Assembly (NCBI GenBank): GCA_963774895.1
Contig: CAVZGN010000003.1
Span: 62,001-126,000 of the forward strand
DNA length: 64,000 nucleotides
Source: REEB76 sp963774895
GTDB taxonomy: Bacteria; Pseudomonadota; Gammaproteobacteria; Natronospirales; REEB76
Reading direction: 5' to 3'
In this document: positions 1 through 10,049 of the stretch, in pieces
Layout: each line of letters begins with the position of its first letter
How positions within the stretch are numbered: the stretch's first letter is position 1
The notes under the pieces: model-generated
Told to the model about the DNA's origin: nothing
Seen by the model: the letters and a program-made list of their open reading frames with translations, nothing else
Databases searched by the model: none
Position numbers and translations under genes: made by a program

Positions 1-1
1 G

Positions 2-2593
2 GGCGCCAAAGTGGTGGTGCTCGGCGGGCCTGCCATGAAGATCGGCTTAGGCGGCGGGGCGGCTTCCAGTATGGCAAGTGGCACCAGTGTCGAGGATCTG
101 GATTTCGCCTCGGTGCAGCGCGCGAATCCGGAGATCCAGCGGCGTGCCCAGGAAGTGATCGATGCGTGCTGGGCATCAGGCGAAGCCAACCCGATCCTTT
201 CGGTGCACGATGTGGGCGCCGGTGGGCTGTCGAATGCAATACCAGAAATCCTGGATGCCAGCCGGCTTGGCGGGCTCATTGAACTTCGACGCGTGCCCAA
301 TGATGAACCGGGGATGTCGCCCATGGAGATCTGGTGCAACGAGGCCCAGGAACGCTTCGTGCTGGCGGTGGCGCCCGCGCGCTTGATGGAGTTCGAGCGC
401 ATCTGCAAGCGTGAACGTTGTCCATTTGCCGTCATCGGCGAGGCCACCGGCGAGCGCATGCTGGTGATCACGGATTCACATTTCAGTAACCAGCCGGTGG
501 ACATGAGCATGGATGTGCTGTTGGGCAAGACGCCCAAGATGCGGCGGGATGTGACACGCATCAAACCCGCCACCCGGCCGTTCGATACCCGCAATCTTGA
601 TCTGCAGGACACGGCCATGCGCTTGTTGCGTCTGCCCGCCGTGGCAGATAAGGGATTCCTGATAACGATCGGCGATCGTACCGTTGGCGGCCTGGTTTGC
701 CGTGACCAGATGGTGGGGCCATGGCAGGTGCCGGTGAGTGATCTAGCAGTCACTGCCGCAAGTTACGACGGCCACCGAGGCGAAGCCATGGCCATGGGTG
801 AACGCACCTCCGTGGCGGTGATCAATGCGCCAGCCTCGGGCCGCATGGCAGTCGCCGAAGCGCTCACCAACATCGCCGCTGCTAGGATCAGCGAGTTGGC
901 GAAGGTGCGTTTATCGGCAAACTGGATGGCGGCTTGTGGATACCCCGGAGAGGATGCCGCGCTCTACGATACGGTGAAAGCCGTGAGCGAACTGTGCGTG
1001 GCGTTGAATATCGCCATCCCGGTGGGCAAGGATTCCCTTTCGATGAATACCATATGGCAGCAGCATGGCGCAACCCGCACCATGGTGGCGCCGCTGTCAC
1101 TGATCATATCCGCCTTCGCGCCGGTCGAGGATACACGTCGTACACTCACGCCGCAGTTGCAGCTGGATCAGGGCGATACCGCATTGCTGTTGATCGATCT
1201 GGGCGGCGGACGCAACCGGCTGGGCGGTTCCTGTGTGGCACAGGTGTTTGGCGAAACCGGGGAAACTACGCCGGATATCGGCAGCGCGGCGGAATTGGCC
1301 GGTTTCTTCGCGGCTATCCAGGAACTGAATGCCGCCGACAGTCTGCTCGCCTACCATGACCGCTCGGATGGCGGCCTGTTTGTGAGCCTGTGTGAGATGG
1401 CGTTTGCATCCCATTGCGGTATCGAGGCACGGTTGGATGACGTGGACAGCGATAGCTTTGCAGCCCTGTTTGCCGAGGAAGCCGGCGCGATCATCCAGAT
1501 ACGTGAAGAAGACGTGCCATTGGCGCAGCGTGTGTTCGCAAGCTACGGATTGTTGAACGTGCCGGTGCTGGGAACGACGCGCGCTGATGATCGCATGCTG
1601 TTCACAAACGGTAGTCAGGCGGTACTTGAGAATACTCGAACTGAATATCAACGCATCTGGAGCGAAACCAGCCTGCACATGCAGCGCACGCGAGATAATC
1701 CGGATTGCGCACAGCAAGAGTTCGAAACCAAATTGGATTTGAGTGATCCCGGCCTACATGTGAAGCTGAACTTCGATGTGAACGAGGATGTGGCTGCACC
1801 GTATATTGCCAAAGGGTTGCGGCCGCGTGTGGCCGTATTGCGCGAACAGGGTGTAAACGGCCAATCGGAGATGGCGGCAGCTTTCGATCGCGCCGGCTTT
1901 GCACCGGTCGATGTGCACATGACCGACATCATCGAAGGGCGAGTCAGCCTGGCTGATTACGCCGGCATCGTCGCCTGCGGAGGTTTTTCCTATGGTGATG
2001 TGCTGGGCGCGGGGCAGGGCTGGGCCAAGTCGATTCTCTTCAATCCGCGTGCGCGCGACGAATTCGGACGATTTTTCGATCGCAGTGACAGCTTTGGTCT
2101 GGGAGTCTGTAACGGTTGCCAGATGATGGCCGCATTGGGCGATCTGATCCCCGGCACCGTGGGCTGGCCACGTTTCGTGCGCAACGCATCGGAACAATTC
2201 GAAGGCCGGTTGAGCTTGGTTGAGATCCAGCCATCCACATCAGTGTTTTTCACCGGCATGGAAGGCACAGTGTTGCCGATCGCGGTGGCGCATGGGGAAG
2301 GGCGTGCGGAATTCACCCGCGCCGATGGTGCCCAGCAATTGCTAGCCAGCGGCCGAGTGCCACTGCGCTTCGTGGATAATCACGAACGTCCGACGGAACG
2401 CTATCCGGCCAACCCCAATGGCTCACCGCTCGGTATTGCCGGCATCAGCAACACGGATGGGCGTTTCACCCTATTGATGCCACATCCTGAACGAGTGTTC
2501 CGCAGCGTGCAAATGTCCTGGCATCCACGGGGTTGGGGCGAAGATTCACCTTGGATGCGCTTTTATTACAACGCACGGGCGTGGGTGGGATAA
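2..2593 (+). CDS. purL: Phosphoribosylformylglycinamidine synthase, C-terminal two thirds (5' end outside window)
   Basis: This is the ATP- and glutamine-dependent step that converts FGAR to FGAM in purine synthesis. The reading frame is open from base 2, so the N-terminus lies to the left. About 860 of the roughly 1,290 residues of a large single-chain PurL are present. The glycine-rich start (GLGGGAASSM) belongs to the first AIR-synthase-like half. The class I glutaminase domain is at the C-terminus, with nucleophile motif GVCNGCQMM and the His-Glu pair in LLMPHPERVF. The one-chain form is typical of Gammaproteobacteria, unlike the split PurL/PurQ/PurS of many other phyla. It ends at TAA with no clear terminator hairpin after it. 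Confidence 0.97.
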   Translation, partial: GAKVVVLGGPAMKIGLGGGAASSMASGTSVEDLDFASVQRANPEIQRRAQEVIDACWASGEANPILSVHDVGAGGLSNAIPEILDASRLGGLIELRRVPNDEPGMSPMEIWCNEAQERFVLAVAPARLMEFERICKRERCPFAVIGEATGERMLVITDSHFSNQPVDMSMDVLLGKTPKMRRDVTRIKPATRPFDTRNLDLQDTAMRLLRLPAVADKGFLITIGDRTVGGLVCRDQMVGPWQVPVSDLAVTAASYDGHRGEAMAMGERTSVAVINAPASGRMAVAEALTNIAAARISELAKVRLSANWMAACGYPGEDAALYDTVKAVSELCVALNIAIPVGKDSLSMNTIWQQHGATRTMVAPLSLIISAFAPVEDTRRTLTPQLQLDQGDTALLLIDLGGGRNRLGGSCVAQVFGETGETTPDIGSAAELAGFFAAIQELNAADSLLAYHDRSDGGLFVSLCEMAFASHCGIEARLDDVDSDSFAALFAEEAGAIIQIREEDVPLAQRVFASYGLLNVPVLGTTRADDRMLFTNGSQAVLENTRTEYQRIWSETSLHMQRTRDNPDCAQQEFETKLDLSDPGLHVKLNFDVNEDVAAPYIAKGLRPRVAVLREQGVNGQSEMAAAFDRAGFAPVDVHMTDIIEGRVSLADYAGIVACGGFSYGDVLGAGQGWAKSILFNPRARDEFGRFFDRSDSFGLGVCNGCQMMAALGDLIPGTVGWPRFVRNASEQFEGRLSLVEIQPSTSVFFTGMEGTVLPIAVAHGEGRAEFTRADGAQQLLASGRVPLRFVDNHERPTERYPANPNGSPLGIAGISNTDGRFTLLMPHPERVFRSVQMSWHPRGWGEDSPWMRFYYNARAWVG

Positions 2594-2895
2594 AACTGGA
2601 ATAACTACCCGAGGAAAACGGTCAATAACCCAAACTTGATGTCAATCGAAGGTCAGCATTTATGTTTGCCGACTAAACCAGGTACGCCGGGCTGTAATTA
2701 GTTGGATTTGCAAACGTGGTAACCCACCGGGATTTTGCATTTGCCATTTTGGGCTGTCGGTGATTTCAGCTCAAAGCTAAATTCCCGGGTCGCGCGTTGC
2801 GCGACAAAGGTTTATTATCTATAGTACTATTCAAATAGTACTTTTATACCTGTAGTAGTTCATCAATAGCTCTCAACCCTTTAGGAGCAACGTGC
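2594..2895. other. Intergenic region, purL to small lipoprotein
   Basis: About 300 bases without a convincing gene. The right half is AT-rich and holds a perfect 8-bp inverted repeat (listed separately) about 55 bases before the next start codon. It also holds a good Shine-Dalgarno AGGAG at 2883-2887. I see no hairpin with a T-tract that would serve as a purL terminator. Confidence 0.6.
2823..2842. promoter_or_regulatory. Perfect inverted repeat, possible operator
   Basis: AGTACTAT - TCAA - ATAGTACT is an exact 8+8 palindrome with a 4-base centre, in the AT-rich leader of the lipoprotein gene that starts at 2896. Its position and symmetry fit a binding site for a dimeric regulator. It is too short and AT-rich for a terminator. 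I do not recognise the regulator. Confidence 0.4.
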
Positions 2896-3201
2896 ATGGC
2901 TAAATGGATTGTTTTGTTAAGTTCGTTAATAGTAATTGCAGCCTGCGCAACTTCAAGACCGGCCCCAACCCCTGGGCCCGCAACAGCTGGGCAGCCGCAA
3001 GAGACCGTTGCCCGGGGTACACCGCCCGAAGGCCAAAACCTAGTTTGTACGGTGGACTACCCAACGGGTTCGCATGTCCCGCAGAGGATATGCATAACAC
3101 AGGCTGAAGCGGCTGCTCGCCAAAAAGCGAGCCAGCAAACCATGCAAAATCTCCAAATGCAAGGTGCTCAGATGCAAGGCACCGGTGGTGGCCCCCCCTG
3201 A
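2896..3201 (+). CDS. Small lipoprotein, paralogue of the next gene
   Basis: Predicted 101-residue envelope lipoprotein of unknown function. It has a short hydrophobic signal followed by lipobox I-A-A-C (Cys at about residue 17), then a Pro/Thr/Ala-rich linker. The C-terminal part has two cysteines around a P-x-GSH motif (CTVDYPTGSH...RICI) and ends in a Gln-rich LQMQGAQMQG stretch. AGGAG lies 8 bases before the ATG. The second half matches the protein at 3565-3861 closely enough that the two must be paralogues. A strong terminator follows, so it is probably transcribed alone. Confidence 0.75.
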   Translation: MAKWIVLLSSLIVIAACATSRPAPTPGPATAGQPQETVARGTPPEGQNLVCTVDYPTGSHVPQRICITQAEAAARQKASQQTMQNLQMQGAQMQGTGGGPP

Positions 3202-3564
3202 TTTTTGCTTGCTGCCGTATGTCCACCGTCGCTTGAGATAGACGGAATACGGAGATGGCCGGTTGCAATACCGGCCATTTTTTATCAGGGCCTATGGCTC
3301 GTCAACATCATGCAGTGATGCCCATCTGCTTGTGATTCACGTTCACAAATTTTCCTGAAAGGCCAGCTACCGGCGCGGGTCACAGACTTACAATCGTGCG
3401 GACAAACGGGTATCGGCACGCCGGAAGAGGCTAGCGACCCCGAGGAAACTGCCAATGATCAGCGCAAAGACAGCAATCACCAAGCTGTGATCTGCACAGC
3501 TGAAGGTGATATTTGTTAGACTCTTAAGCAGATGATCGAATCGGGAGTTGATGGAGAAGCAGTC
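3202..3564. other. Intergenic region between the paired lipoprotein genes
   Basis: It holds the terminator of the first lipoprotein gene (3255-3283) and the leader of the second. A Shine-Dalgarno GGAG at 3553-3556 lies 8 bases before the ATG at 3565. I see no other gene. The open frames here look like non-coding shadows. Confidence 0.6.
3255..3283 (+). terminator. Rho-independent terminator
   Basis: ATGGCCGG - TTGCAATA - CCGGCCAT forms an 8-bp GC-rich stem followed directly by a run of T (3278-3283). It ends the transcript of the first small lipoprotein gene. Confidence 0.9.
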
Positions 3565-3861
3565 ATGAAATTGATGCCGTTTTTCAGTCTGACAGGGATC
3601 TTGCTGATGACGGGTTGTGCAACGACTGCCCAGCCCACTTATGCAGGGGCGCAATCCATTACACCCGCTGCGCGTGCTGCGATCTTAGATGGCCATGCCG
3701 ACCAGGTGACCTGCTGGCGTGAACAACCCAACGGTAGCCACTTGGCCCAAAAATATTGCGCCACCAAAGCCGAAGTGGCAGCTGTTCAGAAAGATGATCG
3801 GCAGTCGCTGTTTAACTTACAGATGCAAGGTCAGGCTAAATGCGCCGATGCGAGTTGCTAA
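3565..3861 (+). CDS. Small lipoprotein, paralogue of the previous gene
   Basis: 98 residues from the ATG at 3565. This start is chosen over one 33 bases upstream because GGAG sits 8 bases before it and the protein then opens with a proper signal peptide (MKLMPFFSLTGILLMTGC, lipobox M-T-G-C). After the lipid-attachment Cys it repeats the plan of the 2896-3201 protein: a Cys before a P-N-GSH motif, a second Cys about 11 residues on, an Ala/Lys/Gln helix, and NLQMQGQ near the end. Two extra cysteines close the protein. Function unknown. Duplication followed by divergence is the simplest explanation. Confidence 0.72.
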   Translation: MKLMPFFSLTGILLMTGCATTAQPTYAGAQSITPAARAAILDGHADQVTCWREQPNGSHLAQKYCATKAEVAAVQKDDRQSLFNLQMQGQAKCADASC

Positions 3862-3937
3862 TGACTTTTTGTCCATTGCATAGTTACTGAAATACACAAG
3901 TTGTAGCTTATGTTCATTGGCATATCTGATTAATTAC

Positions 3938-3977
3938 CGCCGACTGTTTTGGAGTCGGCGTTATTCTTTCTACTCTT
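3938..3977 (+). terminator. Rho-independent terminator
   Basis: CGCCGACT - GTTTTGG - AGTCGGCG (3938-3960) followed by a T-rich tract. It terminates the second lipoprotein gene. Because it lies just before hutU, the open frame that runs upstream from hutU through the hairpin is unlikely to be translated. Confidence 0.85.
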
Positions 3978-4011
3978 TTTTGTCCGTGTGGTAAAAAGTA
4001 CTAACTGCTTC

Positions 4012-5694
<1,683 letters not shown>

Positions 5695-5722
5695 GGGCTG
5701 TTCCGCCGTGTAAATTAACCAC

Positions 5723-6463
5723 ATGCGCATGGACCTGAACGCAGACGTCGGCGAGGGTTGCGGCGATGACGCCGCTCTTATGCCGGTTATCACCAGCGCC
5801 AGTATCGCCTGCGGCGGGCATGCGGGCGATGCCGTTAGTATGCGGGATACCGTGGCGGCGGCGGTCGACAAGGGGGTCAGCATCGGTGCGCATGTATCCT
5901 ACCCAGATCGGGAAGGATTTGGCCGGCGTGAGTTATCGCTACCTCCGGCTACCATCACTGCGCAAGTACTCGAGCAATTATGGGCGTTAGATGCTGTGGT
6001 GCGCGCAGCACATGCCCGGATTAATTATCTGAAAGCCCACGGCGCGCTGTATAACCGCATGGCCGATGATGCCGATACTGCTGATGCGGTGATTGCAGCG
6101 ATTAAAGCATTTGACGTTTCACTGCCATTATTAACTCTGCCCAGCAGCGTCGCCATGCAGCGTGCACGGTTCCATGGGTTGCAGGTCTTTGGTGAGGCTT
6201 TTGCCGATCGTGCCTACACATCGGCGGCCAGACTGGTACCGCGCTCTCGTGCGGACGCGGTCATTAAGGACGTCACCGCTGTGGTGCGTCAGGCCGTGGC
6301 GCTGGCCATCAATGGAAAAATCAGGAGTGCAGATGGTATGGATATCTCCATTCATGCACGTTCACTGTGTGTGCATGGAGATACCCCTGGCGCCGTTACC
6401 CTGACAAAAGCTGTACGTGCGGCGCTCGAAGAAGCCGGTGTTGAGGTCTGCGCATTTATATGA
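5723..6463 (+). CDS. pxpA: 5-oxoprolinase subunit A (LamB/YcsF family)
   Basis: With PxpB and PxpC it forms the ATP-dependent 5-oxoprolinase that opens pyroglutamate to glutamate. The protein starts MRMDLNADVGEG, the conserved family N-terminus, and carries SIACGGHAGD and INYLKAHGALYNRM typical of the YcsF fold. 246 residues is the usual size. It overlaps pxpB by four bases (ATGA), which points to translational coupling. It begins 28 bases after hutU and is probably in the same transcript. Confidence 0.95.
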   Translation: MRMDLNADVGEGCGDDAALMPVITSASIACGGHAGDAVSMRDTVAAAVDKGVSIGAHVSYPDREGFGRRELSLPPATITAQVLEQLWALDAVVRAAHARINYLKAHGALYNRMADDADTADAVIAAIKAFDVSLPLLTLPSSVAMQRARFHGLQVFGEAFADRAYTSAARLVPRSRADAVIKDVTAVVRQAVALAINGKIRSADGMDISIHARSLCVHGDTPGAVTLTKAVRAALEEAGVEVCAFI

Positions 6464-7071
6464 GTACCCATTTCGTCGGTGACAGCGCTCTGCTGATCGA
6501 CACGCACGACGCTCAGTCAGCCCAGCAGCTACGCGCAACGCTGCAGAAACAGAAATTACGAGGCCTGCGTGAACTAGTACCGGCCTATAACACACTATTG
6601 CTTGAATTTGATGCGCTTGAGTTCGATGTGACCAAGTTCATCCAAAGATTGCCAAGTTTTTTACAGGCATCACCAGAACTGGCGTTGACGAAGGAGCACG
6701 AGATCCCAGTCAGTTATAACGGTGAGGATCTCAAAGAGGTGGCCAGAATAACCGATCTGGATATCGACAAAATCATCGCGTATCACAGCTCAGCGACTTA
6801 TACGGTGGCATTTCTGGGATTTGCGCCTGGATTTCCCTATCTGACCGGACTTGATCCAAAATTGCAGGTACCACGCCTGAAATCGCCACGTACCCAAGTA
6901 CCCGCCGGTGCCGTGGCGATCGCTGGCGAGTTCAGCGGTATCTATCCGCGAAATACACCGGGTGGATGGCGCTTGTTAGGGCATACCGAAGTGGTATTGT
7001 TCGATGCAGGTCGCACATCGCCAGCACTGCTCGCGCCCGGCGACAAAGTGCGTTTTCGGCCGATAGCATGA
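6460..7071 (+). CDS. pxpB: 5-oxoprolinase subunit B (KipI family)
   Basis: Partner of PxpC in the 5-oxoprolinase complex. It shows KipI-family signatures: an N-terminal GDSALLI, the central FLGFAPGFPYLTGLD, and a C-terminal NTPGGWRLLGHT. 203 residues, overlapping its neighbours on both sides by four bases. KipI in Bacillus is known as a kinase inhibitor, but in this gene order the metabolic role is the established one. Confidence 0.95.
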   Translation: MSTHFVGDSALLIDTHDAQSAQQLRATLQKQKLRGLRELVPAYNTLLLEFDALEFDVTKFIQRLPSFLQASPELALTKEHEIPVSYNGEDLKEVARITDLDIDKIIAYHSSATYTVAFLGFAPGFPYLTGLDPKLQVPRLKSPRTQVPAGAVAIAGEFSGIYPRNTPGGWRLLGHTEVVLFDAGRTSPALLAPGDKVRFRPIA

Positions 7072-8090
7072 TCACTGTCATCGAGCCCGGGCAATCCACA
7101 AGTTTTCAGGACGCGGGTCGTAGCGGTTATGCTCATTTGGGTGTGCCGCATGCAGGCGCGGCAGATGGCCTGAGCCTGAGGCATGCCAATCTGCTGGTGG
7201 GGAATGATGCAATCTCCCCGGTACTGGAAATGACTCTAAGAGGGCCGACGCTGCAATTCGCAACCAATGCAGTGGTTGCTTTCGCAGGCGGACGTGTGGA
7301 GCCAACACTGGATGGTATGCCGTTGCCCATGTATCAAAGCGTGGCGATACACGCGGGTCAAACACTCGCCTGCGGAACCCTGTTGACAGGCATGCGCTGT
7401 TACCTTGCGGTCGCCAGCGGTTTTTCTCCCAAGCCTACGCTCGCCAGCGCTTCCAGCGATGCTTTCGCCGGACTGGGGCCGCCTGTGATAAGAACGGGGG
7501 ATCAGATCACTTGCGAATCTCACAGTCTAGATCGGGGGTGGTATCTGCGTTCACCGCCAGAGTACTTTCGCGAAACGACACTGCGGGTGATTCCAGGGCC
7601 ACAGGATGACTGGTTTACAGCTTCTGCGCTTGCAACCTTTCTTGGCGGTACTTACGCAGTGCACGCTGACAGTGACCGAACCGGACTGCGTTTAAGTGGT
7701 GAGCGAATCCTGCGTAAGCACCAAGACGAGCTGCCTTCACAGGGGATGGTGACCGGTGCGGTCCAAATACCGGGTAATGGTCATCCGATTATATTGTTGG
7801 GCAACCACGGCACCATCGGAGGCTATCCAGTGATAGCCGTGGTTATTCAAGTGGATCTGCCCCGTATGGGGCAGCTGCGGGCCGGCGATAAGCTGCGCTT
7901 CCAATCGGTCAGCCGTGAACAGGCATTGGAAATACTGCGAACTGCTCATGTGACACAACGCGAGGCGATCGTGCCCGCGGATCCGGGATTGCTGGCGGCC
8001 CGCAGCCTATTGGTATTGGCCAAGTCACATCCATGCTTGAGTCAAGCACGCCTGCAGCTGGAACGATGGCGTGTGCATGTGCGCCGTTAA
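7068..8090 (+). CDS. pxpC: 5-oxoprolinase subunit C (KipA family)
   Basis: Third subunit of 5-oxoprolinase. The start is the ATG at 7068, which overlaps the pxpB stop as ATGA and gives the conserved opening MITVIEPG...FQDAGR.GY...GVP.AGA.D. Internal KipA signatures include DRTGLRLSGE and a C-terminal LLGNHGTIGGYPVIAVV. About 340 residues. An in-frame upstream start at 6966 would lie inside pxpB and lacks family similarity. Confidence 0.95.
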   Translation: MITVIEPGQSTSFQDAGRSGYAHLGVPHAGAADGLSLRHANLLVGNDAISPVLEMTLRGPTLQFATNAVVAFAGGRVEPTLDGMPLPMYQSVAIHAGQTLACGTLLTGMRCYLAVASGFSPKPTLASASSDAFAGLGPPVIRTGDQITCESHSLDRGWYLRSPPEYFRETTLRVIPGPQDDWFTASALATFLGGTYAVHADSDRTGLRLSGERILRKHQDELPSQGMVTGAVQIPGNGHPIILLGNHGTIGGYPVIAVVIQVDLPRMGQLRAGDKLRFQSVSREQALEILRTAHVTQREAIVPADPGLLAARSLLVLAKSHPCLSQARLQLERWRVHVRR

Positions 8091-8103
8091 TGGTGGTTCT
8101 ACT

Positions 8104-8607
8104 ATGGGTATGCCTTCCATATACAACCTGAATATACACGTAACCAGCCCGATAATAATTGGTTGTCTGTGCTCCGTTATGCTTGCCTGTGCACCCTGGC
8201 CAGAACGGTCACAGCCGTATGCAAACAATCCGGTTCAATCAAGACGCGCAACGGATATTGTCAGGCTCGCGACCGCAGAACTGGGAACGCCATATGTCTA
8301 CGGAGGCGATACCCCACGCGGTTTTGATTGCAGTGGCCTAGTGTATTACGTGTTTCGACATGCAGGAATGACGGTGCCGCGTACCGCCAATCATCAGTTA
8401 TATGCCTCGCACCCGGTAGATTATCGGGACATGCGGCCCGGAGACTTGGTGTTTTTCGAGATCGCCGGTGATGCGCAGATGCACGTGGGTATTTATGTCG
8501 GCGACGGTGAATTCATCCATGCACCGGCAAGCGGCCAGCCAGTGTCCTATGAGCGCCTCGGCAATCCTTATTGGCAATCCCGCTTCGTAGGTGCTGGAAG
8601 GTTTTGA
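8104..8607 (+). CDS. NlpC/P60 family peptidoglycan endopeptidase
   Basis: Predicted envelope cysteine peptidase cutting peptidoglycan stem peptides. It has an N-terminal hydrophobic segment that may end in a lipoprotein-type cysteine (VMLAC, not an ideal lipobox). The NlpC/P60 domain follows: catalytic Cys in FDCSGLVYYVF, catalytic His in MHVGIYVG, third polar residue His in FIHAP. The ATG at 8104 follows GGTGG by 7 bases. It lies 13 bases after pxpC and may be co-transcribed, with no obvious functional link. Confidence 0.88.
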   Translation: MGMPSIYNLNIHVTSPIIIGCLCSVMLACAPWPERSQPYANNPVQSRRATDIVRLATAELGTPYVYGGDTPRGFDCSGLVYYVFRHAGMTVPRTANHQLYASHPVDYRDMRPGDLVFFEIAGDAQMHVGIYVGDGEFIHAPASGQPVSYERLGNPYWQSRFVGAGRF

Positions 8608-8685
8608 ACGTGATGATTTTCAATCATCTAATAGCGATATATATAGAATTTATCACAAAATAGAATGCACATTATTTGCAGAGAC

Positions 8686-8766
8686 GTCGTCCCCGCGAAA
8701 GGGGACCCAGTGATTTTAAAGCATTGAAAACCAAGAACCCTAGATTCCCGTCTCTGCGGGAATGAC
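8686..8766. repeat. Degenerate dRS3/REP-like palindromic element
   Basis: The left end reads GTCGTCCCCGCGAAAGGGGAC and the right end GATTCCCGTCTCTGCGGGAATGAC, flanking an AT-rich core. This is the layout of the short CCCGCGAAAGCGGG...CCCGC..GCGGGAATGAC elements scattered through beta- and gammaproteobacterial intergenic DNA. Stems are imperfect, so it is probably an old copy. It lies between convergent genes. Confidence 0.5.
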
Positions 8767-8803
8767 ACGCAAGAGCATCTGCAGGGCGATTCTGAGATAA
8801 ATT

Positions 8804-9682
8804 CTAATTGATATTGACGAATGTGGTTTGCCCAGCAATGACTGTGGTGGTGATGACGGGTGTAAACAGGATATTGTCCGCTGTAATGGGATTATCCTGC
8901 CCGCCTTCACATGTAAAGGCCACAGTATAGGTACCGGCGGGGAGCCAGCCCACGGTGAAATTATAAATCGCTGTAGTAATGTTGACACCTACCAGGGCAC
9001 TGCTGATAGGTTGAACACTACCCGGTGGAGCATTGATATTGACATCCGTGGGCGTCACTTTACCACTGTAGACATAGATAGTCGGCGTGCATCCGGATGT
9101 AATAAGTGTACCGGAGACGGTGCCCGTGATGCTGCCAGCGTCACTATTGGCAATGGCACGCAGCGATGGCTGCAGGATATACTGGTCAGGATTACTGGGA
9201 TCAGGCAGTATCGAACTGCGCAAATTCAGGTCGACGGTATAACTGGTGCTTATGTTATCCAAGATGATGAAGTTCACTGGCAGCGTGAATTTGGTTGGAG
9301 CATTGGCTGGTATCACGAGAGGGTAAGTATTGCCATCACCAATCAGTGTGATGTTTGAATCAAACGAGCCGGGAGCCGCTTCAAAGTACAGAGTGATGGA
9401 GGTGTAATGACCCGTTGGTAGGGGTTGCTGGATCAGAAATGCCGACAGCCCGCCCTGCAGCCCATAAAAATTGAAAGTGATCGGGGCCGGGAATGGAAAA
9501 TAATAGGTACCGTTATCACCGGTAGCGTCGAGTTCCGTTAATGTAACGTTGACACTGCTTACCTGGTCGATGGGCGCATCTGCGATATATATGTTGAGGT
9601 TTGAAGGGTTGTTGCTACCGCAGCCTATGAGGCACAGCAACATACACAGCATGGCAGCGGACCGCATAATCAGTCTGAGCAT
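8804..9682 (-). CDS. DUF4382-type lipoprotein
   Basis: Predicted secreted lipoprotein of about 292 residues from the ATG at 9682, preceded by GGAG. Signal peptide MLRLIMRSAAMLCMLLCLIGC with lipobox L-I-G-C. The mature N-terminus (LNIYIADAPID.VSSVNVTLTEL) is the start of a DUF4382 domain, a beta-rich fold of unknown function. The C-terminal third reads like a second beta-sandwich with many Thr/Ile/Val strands and two cysteines (TSGC...FTCEGG). Role unknown; a surface or matrix protein is a guess. Confidence 0.75.
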   Translation of the reverse strand: MLRLIMRSAAMLCMLLCLIGCGSNNPSNLNIYIADAPIDQVSSVNVTLTELDATGDNGTYYFPFPAPITFNFYGLQGGLSAFLIQQPLPTGHYTSITLYFEAAPGSFDSNITLIGDGNTYPLVIPANAPTKFTLPVNFIILDNISTSYTVDLNLRSSILPDPSNPDQYILQPSLRAIANSDAGSITGTVSGTLITSGCTPTIYVYSGKVTPTDVNINAPPGSVQPISSALVGVNITTAIYNFTVGWLPAGTYTVAFTCEGGQDNPITADNILFTPVITTTVIAGQTTFVNIN

Positions 9683-10049
9683 GGGGGCTCCGGATCGGGA
9701 TGGGTGATATAGCCGGGAGACTGGCTCTGTTTGATACAGTGACAAGTTTACCGTGTACCGCTGGCTACTCCTAGAGGAACGACGTATTTTAATCTGAACA
9801 GGCCGTATAAAAAAAAGAGGGGCCTCTCGTCAAAGGGGGAAAACAAGAGGCCCCGGACTTCCCCATGTTGCGTGGGGTCGTCATAAACATGATTACAGCA
9901 CGGCGATGACTTGGTAACCGTTTTGGTGTGTATCACATACAGCTCAATTATAGCCAAATATCAAATATATGTCGCATGCATGACATATTATGGAAGACGG
10001 AATATTTTCGGGGAATTTACCCTAAATCATGTATGTGAGGTGCATGCGC
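9683..10049. other. Intergenic region between DUF4382 gene and hutH
   Basis: It holds the strong minus-strand terminator of the hutI-hutH transcript (9810-9854) and the leader of the DUF4382 gene. The rest is AT-rich, with no coding pattern that I trust. Confidence 0.6.
9810..9854 (-). terminator. Rho-independent terminator of hutIH
   Basis: Read on the minus strand, a 9-bp stem GGGGCCTCT/AGAGGCCCC (9846-9854 with 9819-9827) is followed by a run of T (the A-run at about 9809-9817 on the plus strand). It lies about 200 bases downstream of the hutH stop codon. Confidence 0.85.

Noticed and set aside
9748..9957. Minus-strand open frame of 69 codons downstream of hutH
   Set aside because: It runs straight through the hutIH terminator hairpin and has no signal of coding.
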